Shown piece by piece: positions 33,676-44,366 of a DNA stretch of 64,000 bases. The position numbers were made by a program, and so were the translations under genes. The notes beneath the pieces were generated by a model. That model was not told the DNA's origin, did no database searches, and saw only the letters and a list, made by a program, of their open reading frames with translations. Every line of letters starts with the position of its first letter. The stretch's first letter is position 1. Origin of the DNA: Ariolimax columbianus (Eukaryota; Mollusca; Gastropoda; Stylommatophora; Arionidae); NCBI GenBank assembly GCA_036924085.1, contig JAVGWX010000011.1, positions 29,338,317-29,402,316 on the forward strand. Direction: 5' to 3'.

Positions 33676-33851
33676 GGACACTCAGCTGGACGACTTAATA
33701 GCAGATACATCATAAAAAGACATATTGTTATTTTATCACATGCATGAGGAGTCTTTGCAGAGAAGACTACATTGATCAGAAGTTGTACTATTGACTATGA
33801 CATATGTTGTCGAATATTATTTTTGTGGGAAACATAACGAATTTTGCTGTT
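33676..33851 (+). repeat. Right direct repeat flanking the nested LINE
   Basis: Starts immediately after the (GAA)n tail with ggacactcagctggacgact and matches 30612-30787 throughout. Confidence 0.9.
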
Positions 33852-34413
33852 CTCTTTAAGCTGTTAAGAAAGACAGTGATAACTAGCCTGAGGATAACCC
33901 ACGTAAATTCGTGGCCTCACAGGAGTTAGTATGAAGTGAATCGTCGGCCATGGGCCGTGGGGAGATACGTGTAATTGAACCGCATGGGAAAATTGACCTG
34001 AACTGGTCGTGTGTAACAATGAAGGTTCGTGTCCTTAGAGGAAGGCAAGGGAACAGTGCGAGGTATGTTGACCTCAACGAGTAAGGAGAATTCCTTAAGG
34101 TGTTTCTGTTTTGATGAGTCAAAGTTCCCGCAGGGACAGACTTGGGTGTATTTGACTGTAAAACGATGTAAAAGTGGTGGCTTGTGTTGTAAAAACGACC
34201 AGCCAGTGTTTTTCTTCTGCTTGTATTGATTATGTATGTATTACAAAAAGTTTATATGTATCAAATGAAATGTCTTTTATGCATGTACGGTGGGAGTGAA
34301 GTTGTAAACAGGAGTGGTGTTTACATTTTAGATAGTGGAGACAAAAATGGTGGTCATTTGCAAGATGAAAAAAATTGACCATCCATGTTTCGGTCTGTAG
34401 TTTAGGGAGGTAA
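33852..34413 (+). other. LTR element 3' untranslated region with polypurine tract
   Basis: No coding motif was seen. The last bases before the LTR (tagtttagggaggtaa, 34398-34413) are a short purine-rich tract in the position of the plus-strand primer, followed directly by tgtaacag of the LTR. Confidence 0.6.
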
Positions 34414-35362
34414 TGTAACAGTTCCCCCCGGAGCAAAAGGAGTTTAGGATGCCTGAACATGTTAAAGCTTAAAGTTACCTGAATGTATGTCAAGGTCACT
34501 CACCGTCTCAGCAAAGGAGAACAGAGTTGGGTTAAGGAATGTGGACAGGTAGAAACTGACCACTGGCCTTCCGATTTTGGTAGGTGGAGATTGATTGACA
34601 GACGAAATTGGCAGCGGGGCTTGCTGCGAGAGAATGAGTGACAGGTGTGCAAAGTGTTTCGTTCCAATGGGACTGAAGATGGCCATCACCTGAGATCGAT
34701 TGGTCAAGCTCTGGCCTTGCTTGAGGATATATAACTCGAGACAAAGTTTAGCTCGGGAGGCTGGATAGAGGGATGGAGAGAGGCTAGAGAGAGAGGCTGT
34801 ATGGAGGAGAGTGAGAGAGAGAGACTGAATGTGGATAGTATGTTTAACTCACCGACTTGGGTAGAGGAGCGATTGATAGACTGTTGGACGAATGTTTAGT
34901 GATAGAACAGGATCGCTCAAATAGGTGTGTGAGTTTTGCATTAATAGATAATCTGAACGTGTGTTTGTAAGCAAGGACACATTGTGAACGAGTTATGTCG
35001 AGATCGCCCACCTGAGGGGATTTCAGTGAGGAAGAGTATTTGATAAGGTGTGTTGAAGACGCAGTTAAGGCGATGTGTGTGTGATGTAATTGCAAGGCAA
35101 TAGAACTGGGTTTTTAGATAGTTGGGAATTCCATCAATAGCTAATGCTTACAATTCCCGTTTTAGTAGAATGTTTAGTTAAGATATGTATTATATTGTGT
35201 TTGTAATTTCTCTACTCATTCTATGATATGAGTATGATATAATAAATATGCCACCTGCTGTGTGATATGTCATTTACTGAGAATGGTCATGATGATGTGG
35301 ATGAGTGTGAGAATGTTCTAAGTTAGAATAACGGCCAGGGTAAAGATGGGGTGTGCTATAAT
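34414..35362 (+). repeat. 3' LTR
   Basis: Matches the 5' LTR from tgtaacagttcc to aacggccaggg (35340). Similarity is weak in the next 20 bases, so the exact end is uncertain. It has about 16 substitutions and an 8-bp shorter GA run compared with the 5' LTR. Confidence 0.85.
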
Positions 35363-35929
35363 ACCAACCACACACCTTTGATAACTAAAACGCCATGAGG
35401 CAGGAGGAAGTAAACATTGGTCAGATATCTTGTGACTGTAAGCTGCCAACTGATTGGCCAAAAGCTATTAGTCTCTAAGTAATGGTATTTGAAATAGGCC
35501 AATGAAATTTGATGTTACAACTTGTTTTAGTTTCGTATTTAAGATTGTTAAAAATTTGAATAGTGACTAGATACCGAAATAAATTGTAAATCGGACAATT
35601 GCAAAGAAAGTTATTAGTTTTTTTTTAAATGTGCATATTTAATGAGGTAAACAAGTGATGTAGTCATGACAATAAAAATAATTTTAAAATACTTCTAGTT
35701 ACTTTTTTCATGAAATATAAATGTGAAAAGATACATAAAAGCTTGCTTCTTTTAATGGCACTGTATTTGAAAATATGACTTTTTATTGCTAATTCATCAT
35801 AATCATGGGTTTAACCTGCCCTTCAACTTGCCTTGTTAAAAAAATGAATTGAGCTGTTGATAATATTGACGAAAATAACGAAAAGAATAAAACGTTAACG
35901 CTTGAGAATAGTTAGCAGCGCATCATCAT
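35363..35929. other. AT-rich stretch, nothing recognised
   Basis: Flank of the LTR element. No coding or repeat signal was found. It does not obviously continue the transposase fragment at 20870-21699, so no clean empty site can be reconstructed. Confidence 0.35.
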
Positions 35930-36770
35930 GGAGCATGTCCATTGTAGAATGTCGTTCTCAAGACAGTCTGTCTGTAGGAAACCATGTCTCTCGTTAGTCT
36001 TCCAGCCTGCTCCAAATTCAAATCCTTAATGTCCTGAGCCTCTGCCTATCTTTCCAGTGACCATGTCCTCGATAACCACTCTCTCTAGTTCGGTGTGTTG
36101 CTTGACGTGTCCATAACATGTTTTTTCAGATCATTACATAATTAACGAGCCCATTCTCCTCCACATGCAGGTCTTGCCAGATACGTTTTGTTTGGTTCTC
36201 TCTTTGTCCACGGGATTTTCATGACTCCTCTGTAGCACTGTGTTTCAACAGCACCGATCTTCGCTTTTATTGCTTTTGTAATCGTCCATGTTTACAATCA
36301 TAGGCTGCCACAGGAAAAATGCATATTCTTGAGATCTGTAATTGTAGTTTCTTGTTTGTATTATGTCATAGGTACTGCATACTCCTTATCTTCTTCATTG
36401 CTATAGTCAGTCGACTACTTACTTTCTTTGTACAGTCTCCAATGTTGTTTAAAATTGATCACATATATTCAATATATGCAATATTTTCATTTTAGGTTGC
36501 AGTTGTGTCTTGTCAGTTGTCATTATCTTTGTTTTCTTTGAACTCATGTAGAGATTCCAGACTCCGCTTCATGACTGATGTAATTCTGTGTTCCAGGCCC
36601 TCGGCGCTGTTCTACAGAAAAACAGCATCGTCGTCATATTTCCGGTATCTCCTTTCCTCCAGTTGTGAAAGGATCGAAGTCTGTAGAAATTGGATCTGCC
36701 TTTTCATACTAGTGATATTTTCCGCATATATATTAAATAGGTATGGCGAAATAATGAATGAATGACATAT
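35930..36770 (-). pseudogene. RTE-like LINE remnant: RT motif C to C-terminus
   Basis: The minus strand shows, in shifting frames, SPYLFNIYAENI, then RRYRKYDDDAVFL (the YADD box now YDDD) and NSAEGLEHRI. The C-terminal landmarks follow: ISRICIFPVAAYDCKHG (normally ..PVxxYGCE.W), VMKIPWTKREPNKT, and CYGHVKQHTELERVVIEDMV (normally GHV.R...LE). This order is typical of RTE/BovB-like LINEs. Stops and frameshifts are numerous. It lies just downstream of GPCR-B. Confidence 0.75.
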
Positions 36771-36849
36771 ACATATTTTGGCGATGTAACTACGACACTG
36801 ATTTAGAGCCTAGGATAATTATCTGAAATTGTAATCTCGATAATATGTC

Positions 36850-37576
36850 CTAACGTCTAAAAAAGATAATTTTGTATGTGACACGAAACTTGTTGGAAAG
36901 GACGACATAAATAAGAAAGTTTGCTGAAGCGTTAATCCCATATAGTATATTTATCAAATATGAAAGTTCACGTCTTCTGTAAACACCGTATAAAAACGTT
37001 GAATCCAAGATTGTAGTTGGAGCAAAAACCACGAAACAAACTCCGCAGACGAGTAGAATAAGTTTGTGTACTCTCATGTCTGCCCCTAAAGCTTTACTAG
37101 TTAGTTGCTGCCTGGTGTGTATGCCATACGACAATTTAAACGCGATAGCCAGACCACACAGAAACATTATCAGCATATTGGCCAGACCAAATAAATTATT
37201 ACACACAAAGTTGACGTATTGATACATTTCGCCAGATATCCAAAACTCCGAGTGTTGAATTAATAATGTTGTTGTATGTGAGCGATTGTCAAACACACTC
37301 AAGATGATGTAGTGATGAAAAATGGGACTAGCAAAGCCAAATACGTAAATGACAATAAATATAACAACACATTTGATCCGAAAGGGAGTAAAAATCCTGG
37401 CCACTTTGAAAGGAAAGAAAACTGCTGTAAAACGTTCTATGGCGATGGCGCTGGCGATGGTAAAGCTGGTGCTGATGAACATCTGGTCAATTCCTTGAAT
37501 TGATAATGCACCCAAAAATTGTTGGACCATCACAGCAAGTTGTTTATCTATGATTTGAATTATGTGTGGGATCTGT
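36850..37576 (-). CDS. GPCR-B exon 2: rhodopsin-like receptor, TM2/3 loop to C-terminus
   Basis: Encodes about 241 residues after the acceptor ttttcttccag|acagatcc, ending KIIFFRR and TAG as in GPCR-A. Features: IERF in the DRY position after a Ser/Thr/Ala-rich TM3, PFKVARIFTPFRIKCVVIF (TM4), CNNLFGLANMLIMFLCGLA (TM5), basic loop HTRQQL, RVHKLILLVCGVCFVVFAPT (TM6), and ANFLIYVVLSNKFR (TM7 and helix 8). It is open from end to end. With exon 1 at 40636-40910 it gives about 333 residues. Unlike GPCR-A, only one acceptor copy is present. Ligand unknown; a chemosensory role is plausible by family resemblance only. Confidence 0.85.
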
Positions 37577-37754
37577 CTGGAAGAAAAATACATGCAATGC
37601 AAATGAAATAAGTTTCACATTTTATATCACTATCTTTCTTTCTGTTTATCAAAGGTGTAAAGATTGTATTACAGCGATATTAGTAGTTACAGTGAAATAA
37701 TGAAGCACTGGATCGTTCTGAGAAACTTGACCGTTTAAATTAAGATGCTATAGA

Positions 37755-38430
37755 TACGATGCGTGTTAAAATGAAATCGGATCTAACTGCACCAGGTGAA
37801 GAAACGTATGATCCGCATGATGACGTTACTTCTAATGTAAACAAAACGTACCAACCGTCAAATTTGCAAAATGTCATTATCCTGTGACTCATAGTTTCCT
37901 CAGCAGACCATTGAAAACATTGCGGGTGTTATATGGAATCCATCCAGAATTGATCAGCGAGCCGTGATTCGGTTTCTAACAGCTGGACGATATTGAACAT
38001 TTGACATTCATCACAGGCAGTGTATGGTGAGAAAAGTGTAAGGAAAGTAAACTCCGGCGACGGTCCACCCGAATGTTTTCATTAATATTGGCGTCGACAT
38101 CTTCAGTTGCAACAATATGCGCCTGACCTGGTCTCGGAAGATCTTTCGTTAACTCACGTCCTTCTTTAAACATCGTTGTCCAGTTCTTCACTGTTGTATT
38201 CCACACACTTTTGTCACCATACACTACCTGCATTCTGCGATTAATGCCAACAGGTCGACATCCTTCAGCTGTTAGAAACCGAATCACCGCTCGTTGATCA
38301 ATTCTGGCTTGGTTCCGTAACACACCCGCCATGTTTTCAACGGTCTGCTGAGGAAACTGCAAGACGGAGGATAATGACATTTTGCAATTTTGACGATTGG
38401 TAGGTGACGATTTATTTGAACAAGCCTCGT
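37755..38430. mobile_element. Palindromic (fold-back) mariner derivative in GPCR-B intron
   Basis: The left end at 37755 (tacgatgcgtgttaaaatga) and the right end near 38430 (tttgaacaagcctcgta) are inverted copies of the mariner I terminus. Left arm: 5' UTR and codons to RAVIRFLTA on the plus strand. Right arm plus loop: 37976-38340 on the minus strand, reading MAGVLRNQARIDQRAVIRFL, KTTVK-like NTTVKNWTTMFKEGREL and VDRRRSL. Only the N-terminal third of transposase is present. It occupies the same intron site as 5558-6136 in GPCR-A. Confidence 0.8.
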
Positions 38431-38582
38431 ATATATATATATAAGAGGGGCGTTCAGAAAGTAATGCAATACAACGTTTGTCTCTGCTAATAATGAAAAT
38501 AAAAAGTATACAACTTCGCCAACTTTAAATATGGCGTGTGTCAAATGTGTGTACCAAATTGCACCGCAATCAGACAAATAAT

Positions 38583-39262
38583 AGTATGTCCATCACAAGT
38601 GATGAAGACCACTCTCTTTGTTCAGCCGTGTGGACAGTCGTATCTCTTGCTGTGTCCGCTGAAATGGGTGACTTGCGCGGAGATTTGGATTACAGTGAGG
38701 AAGAAACTGCGCCATTTGTCAACCTCACTCACAGAGCCTAAGCTACCTTTTGCCAGTGGCAAGACATTCATCGAGACGACTGGAGATAGCATAGGATGCA
38801 GATTTTGCCTCAGGGTTACCACCGAAGCCTTTCCGTAAACATGTAACCCGCAGGGTAGAAATGTGGGAAGGCATGTAACGCAGTTTGTCGTGCCTTTTCG
38901 ATAACCCCAAGAGGTCGTATGGACAACACTCAGCGTGTGAGTGAGTCTGGCATCTCTCCCCAGCTGTATTCAGTTCATCATAGTAGCATCTAAAATTCCC
39001 ACACGCCATATTCGTGAAGGTAAACCGGCAGAACTAACCCGTGTGATACGACACAGGTATAACTAGTTTAAGCGTAGCGCCATTCAGCCAGCGTCCAGAC
39101 CAGGATAAACAGATGGAAGAAATAAAAAACAAAAGAACGAAATAACAAGTCCAGACGGAAAACAACTCCACGTATCCGTGAACACAATAAGTGTAAGTCG
39201 TCGACTAGTGTGAATTCCAGGCAAATCCGTGGTCTGGCGGCATCCATAATGATCCAAAATAG
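38583..39262. repeat. Unclassified dispersed repeat inserted in mariner II copy B
   Basis: Absent from the mariner copy at 8409-9500. Shared blocks with 51925-53340 include gaccactctctttgttcagc, gcgcggagatttggatta, tggcaagacattcatcgaga, aatacgacacaggtt-like, and a terminal cataatga. I see no coding motif, terminal inverted repeat or tail, so the class is unknown. Confidence 0.6.
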
Positions 39263-39334
39263 TAGAGAAATGTAGACTGGCAGCTAGAAACTTGCGTTAT
39301 AAGCAGCGAATTGTGATATAATGTCTTGTTGCAG

Positions 39335-40290
39335 AGAAGGAAGCATTTCTGAACATTCACAAGCGTTTATGTGATATGTACGGATGTTTTGTAGTCGACT
39401 GGAGTACTGTCAGCCGATGTGTTCTGAAAATCAAAGAATCAGGAAGTGTAGATACGGACCTTGATCGGACGCGAAGTGGACGTCTTGTCACAGACACCAA
39501 CACAGAAATGTTGAAATGAGCAGAAATCATTATTCGTACAGATAGGCAAATCACTACTCAACAACTGGCTTTAAAGCTGTCCATCAGCTTTAGTAGTGCT
39601 AATGCAGTTTTAAAAACTCTCGGATGTTCTAACGTTTGCTCCAAATGGGTTTCTGAAAGTCTCACAAATGACCACCGATTGCAAAAAAAAATAATTTGTT
39701 CTGAATTGTTGGAGCGCTTCAATGCTGATGTTGAGAACCTTTTGGCTAATATCGTTAAAGATGACAAAGTCTGGGAACATCATTTTGAGCCTGAGACAAA
39801 GACACAGTCCATGGAGTGGCATCTCCACAAAGAAAACAATTCAAGACAACTCCTTCAGTTGGATCAGTGATCATCATCGGTGTCTTTGGGAACATTAAAG
39901 GTATGATTCTTGTGGATGTGTTGACAAGAGGAGAGACAATCAATTCGCAAGCTTACATTACGACATTGAAAAACTCAATCGACGTTTCAGCAGAGATCGG
40001 CTGCACAAGAATCCAACAGACCTGCTTCATCTTCACGATTATGCGCGCCTTCACACATGTCTGACAACAGGGGAAGCAATCACCAAATTGGGCAGGACTG
40101 TATTATTCCATCTACCCTTTAGTCTTGACTTGGCACCCTCTGATTTTCATCTGTTTGGTCCACTCAAAGATGCAATCCCTGGGACAGAGTTTGAAGATGA
40201 TGAAGAAGTGATTCATGCAACCAAGAAATGGCTACATGATCAAGGCAACATCTGGTACGGGAATACATGCACTTGTTTCACGCGGGCATA
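39335..40290 (+). pseudogene. Mariner II transposase, broken
   Basis: N-terminal part: HKRLCDMYGCFVVDWSTVS and DRTRSGRLVTDTN. Middle part: RQITTQQLALKLSISFSSAN and ICSELLERFNADVENLLANI, followed by KDDKVWEHHFEPETKTQSME (catalytic region; GDETW reads DDKVW). After a frameshift: KGMILVDVLTRGETINSQAY. Then, in a third frame, HDYARLHTCLTTGEAITK (second catalytic Asp) and SLDLAPSDFHLFGPLKDAI (third). It has at least one stop (after NTEMLK) and two shifts near 39830 and 40040, so it is inactive, but it is better kept than the copy in GPCR-A. Confidence 0.85.
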
Positions 40291-40635
40291 AAGCTGTACA
40301 CGTTTATGGAATTATGTTGAATAATACAGATGTTTACATGACATATCCATGTATTTTGCGTAGAAATGTCATGCCTTTTGAATAAAGGGATGCTGAGATA
40401 AAACGATGTGGTCCATTACTTTCTGAACGTCCCTCGTATTTAAAAAGTAATGTCTCAGGTCAGTGTATGGAACATTGACTAAATGTAAAAGTGCAACTAT
40501 TAGGATACATGTCTATATATGGCTGAAGCTATGCATCTTTTGGAATGGCGTCATCTGACAAGAATCTAAAATGTAGTAAGACACGCGACACATACACAAT
40601 AATTACACCAGACACGTGACATGCACATACGTTAC

Positions 40636-40910
40636 CTGACTAGTGCTGTAACTGAATACAACAGGTCAAAGACTGAGAGAGAAATGAGCAAGATATTGGT
40701 GCTGTCTTTTCCAATCCCATGACGTCTCAGGACGATCACGTTGATCGTGTTACCGACGATACCGAACACAGCGATGACGTTTATCAGGAAACAGTTAGCA
40801 AAATAATAAAATAACACAAAAACGAATTCTGACAAACCATCATTTGTTATAGCAGAAACTGAGGAAACAAGAACAATACTAAAAGTAGATTGATTGTCTA
40901 TGGATGTCAT
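40636..40910 (-). CDS. GPCR-B exon 1: N-terminus, TM1 and TM2
   Basis: 92 residues from MTSIDNQSTFS (potential N-glycosylation at Asn6) to VTALVR, with GIVGNTINVIVLRRHGIGKD (TM1 and first loop) and STNILLISLSVFDLLYS (TM2). It ends at donor AG|GTAACG in the same codon as GPCR-A. The intron is about 3.06 kb. From LFYYF onward it is nearly identical to GPCR-A exon 1, while the extracellular tail differs. Confidence 0.85.
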
Positions 40911-41647
40911 GCTTGTTAGTTGTATTCTAGATTGTCTACGTGTCCGGTCCTCAAGTCTACAGCTTTCTTTATTTGGCCTACAGCATGCACACTGCCTTAT
41001 CTAAATGAAGAAATATAACCATAGCACAATTAGAAGAAAACACAAATCGTATTAGCTACAGGTGATACATAACTAAAACCTGTAATGTAAAAACAGAAGG
41101 TTGTATTGAATAATAACTCTCTCTTCCTCTCTCTGTCTCTCTCTCATTCTCTTTCTATCTCCCTCTCTATCTCTCTCTCCCTCTCTCTCTCTCACTCTCC
41201 CTCTCTTTCAGCGCTAAACCGGCCCATAAGTTTGGATTCAAAGTTCTCAAGTTGTATCGGTCCGTCCGCTTTCTCTGCAGTTGTTGCGTGTTCCCTATTG
41301 CAATGTTTGCAACCTCCCTTATGGTTGTAGTGCATAAAGTCTATGTGGGTCTACCCCGCTTCCTATTTCCGCTAGGTTTCCACGAAATCGACTGTGACGT
41401 GAGTATGTTATTATTCATCAAAAGCGCATGCCCTCTTCCTCAGAAAAAAACAACCTTGCTGGACTGGAACCGTATTCGCTCAGAAGTCATGAAACCTTTT
41501 CAGCAATTCCCCAATAGTCGTCTGAGATATTTATTGCCAACTGCATTCAATATATTTTCAAGAGTCTTTGTCATTTTCTGAATTTCAAAACCAAAAATGA
41601 GCTTAGAGATGACATTATAGTTTGGTATCCTGATCTTGACCCGTTTA
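40911..41647. promoter_or_regulatory. 5' flank of GPCR-B with pyrimidine tract
   Basis: The segment to about 41340 aligns with the GPCR-A flank (9910-10310), including a (CT)-rich tract at 41120-41210. The rest, to 41647, has no counterpart in GPCR-A because LINE sequence begins there. The 109-codon open frame at 41252-41581 has no recognisable domain. Confidence 0.4.
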
Positions 41648-44366
41648 CCTAACAATATCATTCATTGGCTCTTTTGGTCTTGTCAGACGATATTAATTGT
41701 GCTTGGCTCTTTTGGTCTTGTCAGGGCATAGTAATTGTGCTTGGCTCTTTTGGTCTTGTCAGACGATAGTAATTGTGCTTGGCTCTTTTAGTCTTTTCAG
41801 ACGTTAGTAATTGTGCTTGGCTCTTTTGGTCTTGTCAGACGATAGTAATTATGCATTGCTCTTTTGGTCTTGTCCGACGATAGTAATTGTGCTTGGCTCT
41901 TTTAGTCTTGTCAGACGATAGTAATTGTGCTTTGCTCTTTTGGTCTTGCCAGACGATAGTAATTGTGCCATGGCTCTTTTAGTCTTGTCAGACGATAGTA
42001 ATTGTGCTTGGCTCTTTTGGTCTTGTCAGAGGATAGTAATTGTGCTTGGCTCTTTTGGTCTTGTCAGACGATAGTATTTGTGCTTAGCTCTTTTGGTCTT
42101 GTCAGACGATAATAATTGTGCTTGGCCCTTTTGATCTTGTCAGACGATAGTAATTGTGCTTGGCTCTTTTGGTCTTGTCAGACGATAGTAATTGTGCTTG
42201 GCTCTTTTGGTCTTGTCAGACGATAGTAATTGTGCTTTGCTCTTTTGGTCTTGTCAGACGATAGTAATTGTGCTTGGCTCTTTTGGTCTTGTCAGGCGAT
42301 AGTAATTGTGCTTAACTTTTTTGGTCCTGTCAGACGATAGTAATTGTGCTTGGCTCTTTTGGTCTTGTCAGACGTTAGTAATTGTGCTTGGCTCATTTGG
42401 TCTTGTCAGTGGATAGTAATTGTGCTTATCTCTTTTGGTCTTGTCAGACGATAGTAATTGTGCTTTGCTGCTTTGGTCTTGTCAGACGATAGTAATTGTG
42501 CTTGGCTCTTTTGGTCTTGTCAGAAAATAGTAATTGTGCTTGGCTCTTTTGGTCTTGTCAGACGATAGTAATTGTGCTAGGCTCTTTTGGTCTTGTCAGA
42601 CGATAGTAATTGTGCTTGGCTCTTTTGGTCTTGTCAGACGTTAGTAATTGTGCTTGGCTCATTTGGTCTTGTCAGTGGATAGTAATTGTGCTTATCTCTT
42701 TTGGTCTTGTCAGACGATAGTAATTGTGCTTTGCTGCTTTGGTCTTGTCAGACGATAGTAATTGTGCTTGGCTCTTTTGGTCTTGTCAGAAAATAGTAAT
42801 TGTGCTTGGCTCTTTTGGTCTTGTCAGACGATAGTAATTGTGCTAGGCTCTTTTGGTCTTGTCAGACGATAGTAATTGTGCTTGGCTCTTTTGGTCTTGT
42901 CAGACGATAGTAATTGTGCTTTGCACTTTTGGTCTTGTCAGACGATAGTAATTGTGCTTGGCACTTTTGGTCTTGTCAGACGATAGTAATTTTGCTTGGC
43001 TCTTTTTGTCTTGTCAGATGATAGTAATTGTGCTCAGCTCTTTTGGTCTTGTCAGACGATAGTAATTGTGCTTGGCTCTTTTATTCTTGTCAGACGATAG
43101 TAATTGTGCTTGGCTCTTTTGGTCTTGTCAGACGATAGTAATTGTGCTTGGCTCTTTTTTTCTTGTCAGACGATAGTAATTGTGCTTGGCTCTTTTGGTC
43201 TTGTCAGACCTTAGTAATTGTGCTTTGCTGTTTTGGTCTTGTCAGACGATAGTAATTGTGCTTGGCTCTTTTGGTCTTGTCAGACGATAGTAACTGTGCT
43301 TTGCTCTTTTGGTCTTGTCAGACGATAGTAATTGTGCTTGGCTCTTTTGGTCTTGTCAGACGATAGTAATTGTGCTTGGCACTTTTGGTCTTGTCAGACG
43401 ATAGTAATTTTGCTTGGCTCTTTTTGTCTTGTCAGATGATAGTAATTGTGCTCAGCTCTTTTGGTCTTGTCAGACGATAGTAATTGTGCTTGGCTCTTTT
43501 ATTCTTGTCAGACGATAGTAATTGTGCTTGGCTCTTTTGGTCTTGTCAGACGATAGTAATTGTGCTTGGCTCTTTTTTTCTTGTCAGACGATAGTAATTG
43601 TGCTTGGCTCTTTTGGTCTTGTCAGACCTTAGTAATTGTGCTTTGCTGTTTTGGTCTTGTCAGACGATAGTAATTGTGCTTGGCTCTTTTGGTCTTGTCA
43701 GACGATAGTAACTGTGCTTTGCTCTTTTGGTCTTGTCAGACGATAGTAATTGTGCTTGGCTCTTTTGGTCTTGTCAGACGATAGTAATTGTGCTTGGCTA
43801 TTTTGGTCTTGTCATACGATAGTAATTGTGCCTGGCTATTTTATTCTTGTCAGACGATAGTAATTGTGCTTGGCTATTTTGGTCTTGTCATACGATAGTA
43901 ATTGTGCTTTGCTCTTTTATTCTTGTCAGACGATAGTAATTGTGCTTGGCTTTTTTGGTCTTGTCAGACGATAGTAATTGTGCTTTGCTCTTTTGGTCTT
44001 GTCAGACGATAGTAATTGTGCTTGGCTCTTTTTGTCTTGTCAGACGATAGTAATTGTGCTTGGCTCTTTTGGTCTTGTCAGACGATAGTAATTGTGCTTG
44101 GCTCTTTTGGTCTTGTCAGACGATAGTAATTGTGCTTGGCTATTTTGGTCTTGTCATACGAAAGTAATTGTGCTTGGCTCTTTTATTCTTGTCAGACGAT
44201 AGTAATTGTGCTTGGCTTTTTTGGTCTTGTCAGACGAAAGTAATTGTGCTTTTTTTTTTTGATCTTGTCAGACGATAGTAATTGTGCTTGGCTCTTTTGG
44301 TCTTGTCAGACGATAGTAATTGTGCTTTGCTCTTTTGGTGTTGTCAGACGATAGTAATTGTGCTTT
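41648..44366. repeat. 38-bp minisatellite array 1, about 71 copies
   Basis: The unit is ttggctcttttggtcttgtc plus agacgatagtaattgtgc. The array starts in tttacctaacaatatcattc, the same 20 bases that start array 2 at 45657. Variant units recur at fixed distances: a block with gtggatag and tgcttatc repeats after about 266 bp (7 units), and a block with agatgatag and ctcagc after 418 bp (11 units). Growth therefore occurred by multi-unit duplication. Confidence 0.95.

Larger units (their letters stand above)
21707..35362 (+). mobile_element. Ty3/gypsy-type LTR retrotransposon with nested LINE
   Basis: Two direct LTRs of about 0.94 kb (21707 and 34414 onward) enclose gag, protease, reverse transcriptase, RNase H and integrase remnants in the order typical of Ty3/gypsy (integrase after RNase H). 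The total is about 13.7 kb, or about 10.7 kb without the LINE at 30791-33675. The LTRs differ by about 16 substitutions plus one indel over about 930 bp by eye, so the last integration is fairly recent. Even so, the genes carry stops, frameshifts and internal tandem expansions, so this copy cannot be autonomous. No envelope gene was recognised between integrase and the 3' LTR. Target duplication bases could not be assigned confidently. Confidence 0.9.
38445..40434 (+). mobile_element. Mariner element II, copy B, with inserted repeat
   Basis: Terminal inverted repeats: gaggggcgttcagaaagtaa at 38445 and its inverse ttactttctgaacgtccctc ending 40434. It is about 2.0 kb, of which about 680 bp (38583-39262) is an insertion of another repeat. 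Without that it is about 1.3 kb, the normal size of a mariner. It starts next to the fold-back element, whereas 2.3 kb separate the two in GPCR-A. Confidence 0.9.
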
